Below, piece after piece: positions 4,996-7,692 of a DNA stretch of 7,692 nucleotides. The DNA is from JBCBKZ01 sp039026975 (GTDB lineage: Bacteria; Bacteroidota; Bacteroidia; J057), in NCBI GenBank assembly GCA_039026975.1, contig JBCCLI010000324.1, forward strand, positions 1-7,692. The letters are read 5' to 3'. Position 1 is the stretch's first letter; every line of letters starts with the position of its first letter. The notes beneath the pieces are model-generated. The model did not search any database, was not told the DNA's origin, and was given only the letters and a program-made list of their open reading frames with translations. The translations under genes and the position numbers were made by a program.

Positions 4996-6768
4996 CTAGG
5001 CAGAAGTATGAATATGTAATATTACTTCCTGACCGTCAAGAATTCTGTCCGCTAATTTGTCATAAATTTTTAAATAAGCCTCTTCACTGTTTTCTAGGGT
5101 CCACTCCTCATTCTCTACTCCATTGCTGTAGGAAGTGCCTAACAAGATTCCTCCATAGCTATCCTCAACCTTATTTCCCATGTGAATCATAGCATAAGGG
5201 TGAGAGGCCACATCTTTAACCCAAAGCATGCCTTTGTGTTCTTCCTTGAACTTGAAGTAATAGGTAGCATGCTTTCCACCTTCATTTCTTAGAGATAATT
5301 CGTATTCCCCTTCTGGTAGGGCTTGTTCCTGGGTAGTCTCTAATGTGTAGGAAATGAATTCTCCGTCAAGAAAGAGTTTTCCTAAGGTACCCTGTTGACC
5401 AGCTTCTATTCTCTCAAGGGCGAACCCTTCAGGAACCATTTGCTCTTCCTCTTCAATACTATCAGCTACTGTGATGGGGATATGGTACTCTTCAAGCGTC
5501 TCGTCTTCTATCAAAGGGTCTGAAGTCAGTTCTTCAACTTCATCAGAGGATTCTTCTGTGAGATCAGTTTCCTCTTCTGAATAAGCTTCCTCTTCTGTGA
5601 GATCAATTTCCTCTTCTGAATAAGCTTCTTCTTCTGAAACAGCTTCTTCCGAGAAAAATTCATCCTCCAAGGGTTCATCAGCTAGAACCTCCTCTGAGGG
5701 ATCTTCTTCTGATGAATACATCTCCTCTTCTACCTCTTCAGCCTGTGTAGGGTTGAGTTCATCTACCTCCTTTTTTACATCAACTTCACTTGGCACTGAT
5801 GAATAGCTGTGCTTTTCTGCTGTCTGGAGAGATTCTTCTTCTTGGAAGGTGTTAATCTCATCTTCAGTGGAGGACCATTCATCTTCTAGCATAACCTTCT
5901 GGTCTTCCTCCTCTTTATCAGTAAGTTCAGCCTTAAAATCCTCTTCCACACTGAGTTCCTCTTCCTCTGTTAGGTTCCAATTGAGGGGTTCTTCCTGATT
6001 TTCTTCCCAACCAGATTCAGTACTCTCTTCTAGCTGCTTATCAAATTCTTCCTGGGGATCAGCTTCAAGGGTGTCCAGGGGCTCCTCCTCCAGGGTAGAA
6101 GTACTTTCATCTACTACAGGTTCTATTATTTCTTCTATCTCTTCTTCAATGCCTTCAGGTAAGGCTTCTGCAGCCTCCTCTTGTTCTTGCTGATATTTAG
6201 CTAATAACTCACGCTCAAATCGCTCATACTCATCTTCAGGGCTGAGTTCTTCCTCCTTCTGGTGATTCCCCTTAAGTTTATTAAGCTTTTCCTCAAAGCT
6301 GATAGGCTTTTCTTCCTCTACCGCTTGCTCCATTTCAGCTTTTTCTTCAGGAACTTCTGCTTCAGGAACTTCTTCTTCAGGCTCCCTTGCTTCCCCTTCC
6401 GCTTCTATCTCCTCCTCAGAAAACTCCTCTACCGTTTCCTGTATGAACTCCTCAGCAGTGTAGGTTGACGTTTCTGAAATAGGCTCTGTCTGATAAGAAA
6501 CCGAGTCAGTGGTATGGTCCTCCACTTCTGGAAGCTTTTCCTCAGATGTGGAGGGCGGGAGGTCTATTTCTGCAGTGGGCAAACTTTCTTCTCCGGAGGA
6601 AGCTACCACAGGAGAAGACACCTCTTCAGACACCTTAGTAGGCTTAGAGACAGGGGCAGGTTTAGTCCCTACCTTATTGATGGCCTGATGGATTTCCAGG
6701 GGAGAACCTAAATCTACTTCTTCCTCACCGAAGAACAAGGACCATAATCTTTTGAATAACTCTCTCAT
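4996..6768 (-). CDS. Glu-rich low-complexity protein with C-terminal DUF5675 domain
   Basis: The protein has 590 residues in three parts. Residues 1-20 (MRELFKRLWSLFFGEEEVDL) are short, basic and aromatic, perhaps a peripheral membrane-binding helix. There is no signal peptide. Residues about 45-445 are extremely acidic low-complexity sequence: by hand count about 120 of residues 101-450 are Glu. This part includes a perfect-register 13-residue tandem repeat at 377-402. Residues about 447-586 match DUF5675: TLGKLFLDGEFISYTLE, PEGEYELSL, then AMIHMGNKVEDSYGGILLG at 526-544. In the family as I remember it, the last motif reads (I/L)HxxN…GCI; here Gly540 replaces the Cys. DUF5675 is found in bacteria and phages and has no established activity. 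Its stop lies 22 nt before the mutase-like gene, implying an operon. On the plus strand this region is a long pyrimidine-rich tract, and the open frames there are shadows. Confidence 0.85.
   Translation of the reverse strand: MRELFKRLWSLFFGEEEVDLGSPLEIHQAINKVGTKPAPVSKPTKVSEEVSSPVVASSGEESLPTAEIDLPPSTSEEKLPEVEDHTTDSVSYQTEPISETSTYTAEEFIQETVEEFSEEEIEAEGEAREPEEEVPEAEVPEEKAEMEQAVEEEKPISFEEKLNKLKGNHQKEEELSPEDEYERFERELLAKYQQEQEEAAEALPEGIEEEIEEIIEPVVDESTSTLEEEPLDTLEADPQEEFDKQLEESTESGWEENQEEPLNWNLTEEEELSVEEDFKAELTDKEEEDQKVMLEDEWSSTEDEINTFQEEESLQTAEKHSYSSVPSEVDVKKEVDELNPTQAEEVEEEMYSSEEDPSEEVLADEPLEDEFFSEEAVSEEEAYSEEEIDLTEEEAYSEEETDLTEESSDEVEELTSDPLIEDETLEEYHIPITVADSIEEEEQMVPEGFALERIEAGQQGTLGKLFLDGEFISYTLETTQEQALPEGEYELSLRNEGGKHATYYFKFKEEHKGMLWVKDVASHPYAMIHMGNKVEDSYGGILLGTSYSNGVENEEWTLENSEEAYLKIYDKLADRILDGQEVILHIHTSA
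5551..5628 (-). repeat. Two 39-bp in-frame tandem repeats in the acidic region
   Basis: Copies at 5551-5589 and 5590-5628 differ at only two positions: the first base, and a G/A in cagttt versus caattt. Each encodes the 13-residue unit EEAYSEEE(I/T)DLTE. A partial, more diverged copy (AVSEEEAYSEEE in protein) continues to the right. The near-identity suggests a recent duplication by slippage, in keeping with a disordered spacer whose length can vary. Confidence 0.85.
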
Positions 6769-6930
6769 GCCTAAAAATAGTGGTGATTCTGTTGGTTACG
6801 ATAGAAACTTCGATTTTAGTTAGAAAATGGTGGAATTGTCTACTAAGAACGTATCAAGAGGGCATTCTAATGTTGTGGGCTGAATGAAATCGTACTTAAT
6901 TTGCAAAAAAATTGGACAAATTTTTTAAAA
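6769..6930. other. Divergent intergenic region between the DUF5675 and Rid genes
   Basis: This 162-bp stretch must contain the start signals of both divergent units. The plus-strand promoter (6873-6903) is clear. For the minus-strand gene the best -7-like sequence is TATTTTTA just in front of its ATG (within 6770-6785), without a properly spaced TTG, so I do not call it. I see no large hairpin or riboswitch-like structure. Confidence 0.5.
6873..6903 (+). promoter_or_regulatory. Bacteroidota-type promoter of the Rid-CYTH operon
   Basis: TTG at 6873-6875 is followed after 20 nt by TTAATTTG at 6896-6903, which matches TAnnTTTG at five of six fixed positions with ideal spacing. Transcription would start near 6909, leaving a short A/T-rich leader before the ATG at 6931. 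It also overlaps the alternative in-frame TTG start at 6901, which therefore cannot be the real start. Confidence 0.6.
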
Positions 6931-7326
6931 ATGGAAAAACGAATCCAGATTTCTTCAGGTACCTCCTGGGAAAAAGAAGTAGGCTATGCTAGAGGGGTCA
7001 GGGTAGGGAGCCTGGTAGAGATAGCGGGAACTACAGCTATAGAGGCAGGAAAGGTGATCTATCCCTTGGATGCATACAAGCAAACGCAGTATATTCTCCT
7101 GAAAATAGAACAAGCTCTTAAAGACCTGGGAGCAGATATTACAGATGTAGTACGGACCAGGATATTTACGACAGATATAGACTTATGGACTCATATAGGG
7201 AGAGCACATGGAGAGGTATTCAAGGAAATACAACCTGTAGCTACTATGGTAGAAGTAAGCGCCTTGATCCAGTTAGAATTAGTAGTAGAAATAGAAGTTA
7301 CAGCTTGGGTAACTAAAAAAGAATAA
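6931..7326 (+). CDS. Rid (YjgF/YER057c/UK114) family protein lacking the catalytic Arg
   Basis: From ATG 6931 the protein has 131 residues, the normal Rid length. An in-frame TTG at 6901 lies inside the promoter and is rejected. The fold is recognisable throughout: ARGVRVGSLVEIAGTTA (20-36), YKQTQYILLKIEQALKDLGA (49-68), DVVRTRIFTTDI (72-83), RAHGEVFKEIQPVATMVEV (91-109) and VVEIEVTAW (118-126). RidA itself is a cytoplasmic trimer that hydrolyses reactive 2-aminoacrylate and related imines using an Arg in the motif PAR-S/T-x-V-E-V. Here the motif is PVATMVEV, with Ala104 at the Arg position. It therefore belongs to the Rid subgroups not expected to be imine deaminases, and it resembles the 'RAHGExF…PATMVEV…LVEIE' branch. 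It is the first gene of an operon, ending 4 nt before the CYTH gene. Confidence 0.93.
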   Translation: MEKRIQISSGTSWEKEVGYARGVRVGSLVEIAGTTAIEAGKVIYPLDAYKQTQYILLKIEQALKDLGADITDVVRTRIFTTDIDLWTHIGRAHGEVFKEIQPVATMVEVSALIQLELVVEIEVTAWVTKKE

Positions 7327-7330
7327 GCAT

Positions 7331-7692
7331 ATGCCCCTAAATGTAGAAATAAAGGCCAAGACTAAAAGAGCGAATGAAATAAGGAAAGTGCTCAAAGAGA
7401 AAGGAGCCAGATTTGTAGGCATAGACCATCAAATAGATACATACTTTGTGTGTAATCAGGGTCGGCTAAAATTACGGGAGGGAAACATTGAGAATAATCT
7501 TATTTTCTACCAAAGATCAGATCAGGAAGGCCCCAAAACTTCAAAGATCATTCTGCATGCTGTGCAGGAAAGCACCTCATTAAAGGCAGCTTTAGGGGCC
7601 GCATATGGGATATGGAAAGTGGTAGATAAAAAGAGAGAAATTTATTTTATAGATAATGTGAAATTTCATATTGACCAGGTTAAGGAGCTAGG
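7331..7692 (+). CDS. CYTH domain protein (class IV adenylate cyclase-like), 3' end outside window
   Basis: The first 120 codons are present and no stop is reached at the window edge. The start ATG lies 4 nt after the Rid stop. The protein opens with MPLNVEIKAK, the CYTH entry strand (ExExK pattern, here E-I-K-A-K). It continues with QIDTYFVCNQGRLKLREG (34-51), where R45, K47 and R49 line the tunnel, then NNLIFYQRSDQEGPKTS (55-71), VVDKKREIYFIDNVKFHID (97-115) and the start of the 'VxxLG' strand at the edge. CYTH proteins form a metal-dependent tunnel that binds triphosphates; known activities include CyaB adenylate cyclase, thiamine triphosphatase and inorganic triphosphatase. Which one applies cannot be told here. 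About 60 residues (family usually near 180) should lie beyond the window. It is cytoplasmic and co-transcribed with the Rid gene. Confidence 0.9.
   Translation, partial: MPLNVEIKAKTKRANEIRKVLKEKGARFVGIDHQIDTYFVCNQGRLKLREGNIENNLIFYQRSDQEGPKTSKIILHAVQESTSLKAALGAAYGIWKVVDKKREIYFIDNVKFHIDQVKEL

Noticed and set aside
5551..5628. Tandem repeats considered as a CRISPR fragment
   Set aside because: The copies are directly adjacent without spacers and stay in codon register inside a gene.
6262..6711. Plus-strand open frames rich in Phe, Leu and Arg opposite the acidic gene
   Set aside because: They are the mirror of Glu codons on the other strand and have no independent coding signal.

Overview
The window looks like a chromosomal segment of a Bacteroidota bacterium, probably of the Cytophagales type, although the order-level guess is soft. 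Three things point there: a type IX secretion (T9SS) C-terminal sorting domain, a signal-peptide protein of the Bacteroidota 'GY-x-DTVRGYIDYRNW' beta-barrel type, and promoters that fit the Bacteroidota TTG-N19-21-TAnnTTTG pattern rather than the E. coli one, without clear Shine-Dalgarno sequences. I see no transposase, phage module, CRISPR array or tRNA.

Layout, left to right. Positions 1-167 are intergenic and hold a perfect 22-bp palindrome (43-64), close to where an unseen gene may leave the window leftwards. A predicted outer-membrane beta-barrel protein lies at 168-1451 (minus). A roughly 300-bp stretch without a recognisable gene follows, then a terminator-like hairpin and the RNase P RNA gene rnpB (1777-2134, minus), which is the most securely identified feature. 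Divergent from rnpB is a very small exported protein that is almost only a T9SS sorting domain (2253-2621, plus). It meets, stop codon to stop codon with no spacer, a DUF2279 (YfiM-like) envelope protein on the other strand (2622-3569, minus).

After a 306-bp gap comes a two-gene minus-strand unit. The first gene (4996-6768) encodes a 590-residue protein with a short basic/aromatic N-terminus, about 400 residues of extremely Glu-rich low-complexity sequence and a C-terminal DUF5675 domain. The second (3876-4973) starts 22 nt after the first one's stop. It encodes a phosphohexomutase (PGM/PMM/GlmM superfamily) homologue that keeps the fold of domains 1-3 but has lost the phosphoserine, the metal-binding aspartates, the sugar-binding loop and the whole of domain 4. 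It looks like a pseudoenzyme, and it is the most interesting item here.

Divergent from that unit, and driven by a good promoter match at 6873-6903, is a two-gene plus-strand operon: a Rid (YjgF/UK114) family protein without the catalytic arginine (6931-7326), and 4 nt later a CYTH-domain protein that runs off the right edge (7331-7692).

No single pathway connects all these genes. The left half is envelope and surface proteins around rnpB. The right half is two divergent small operons whose members mostly belong to enzyme-derived families with altered active-site motifs.
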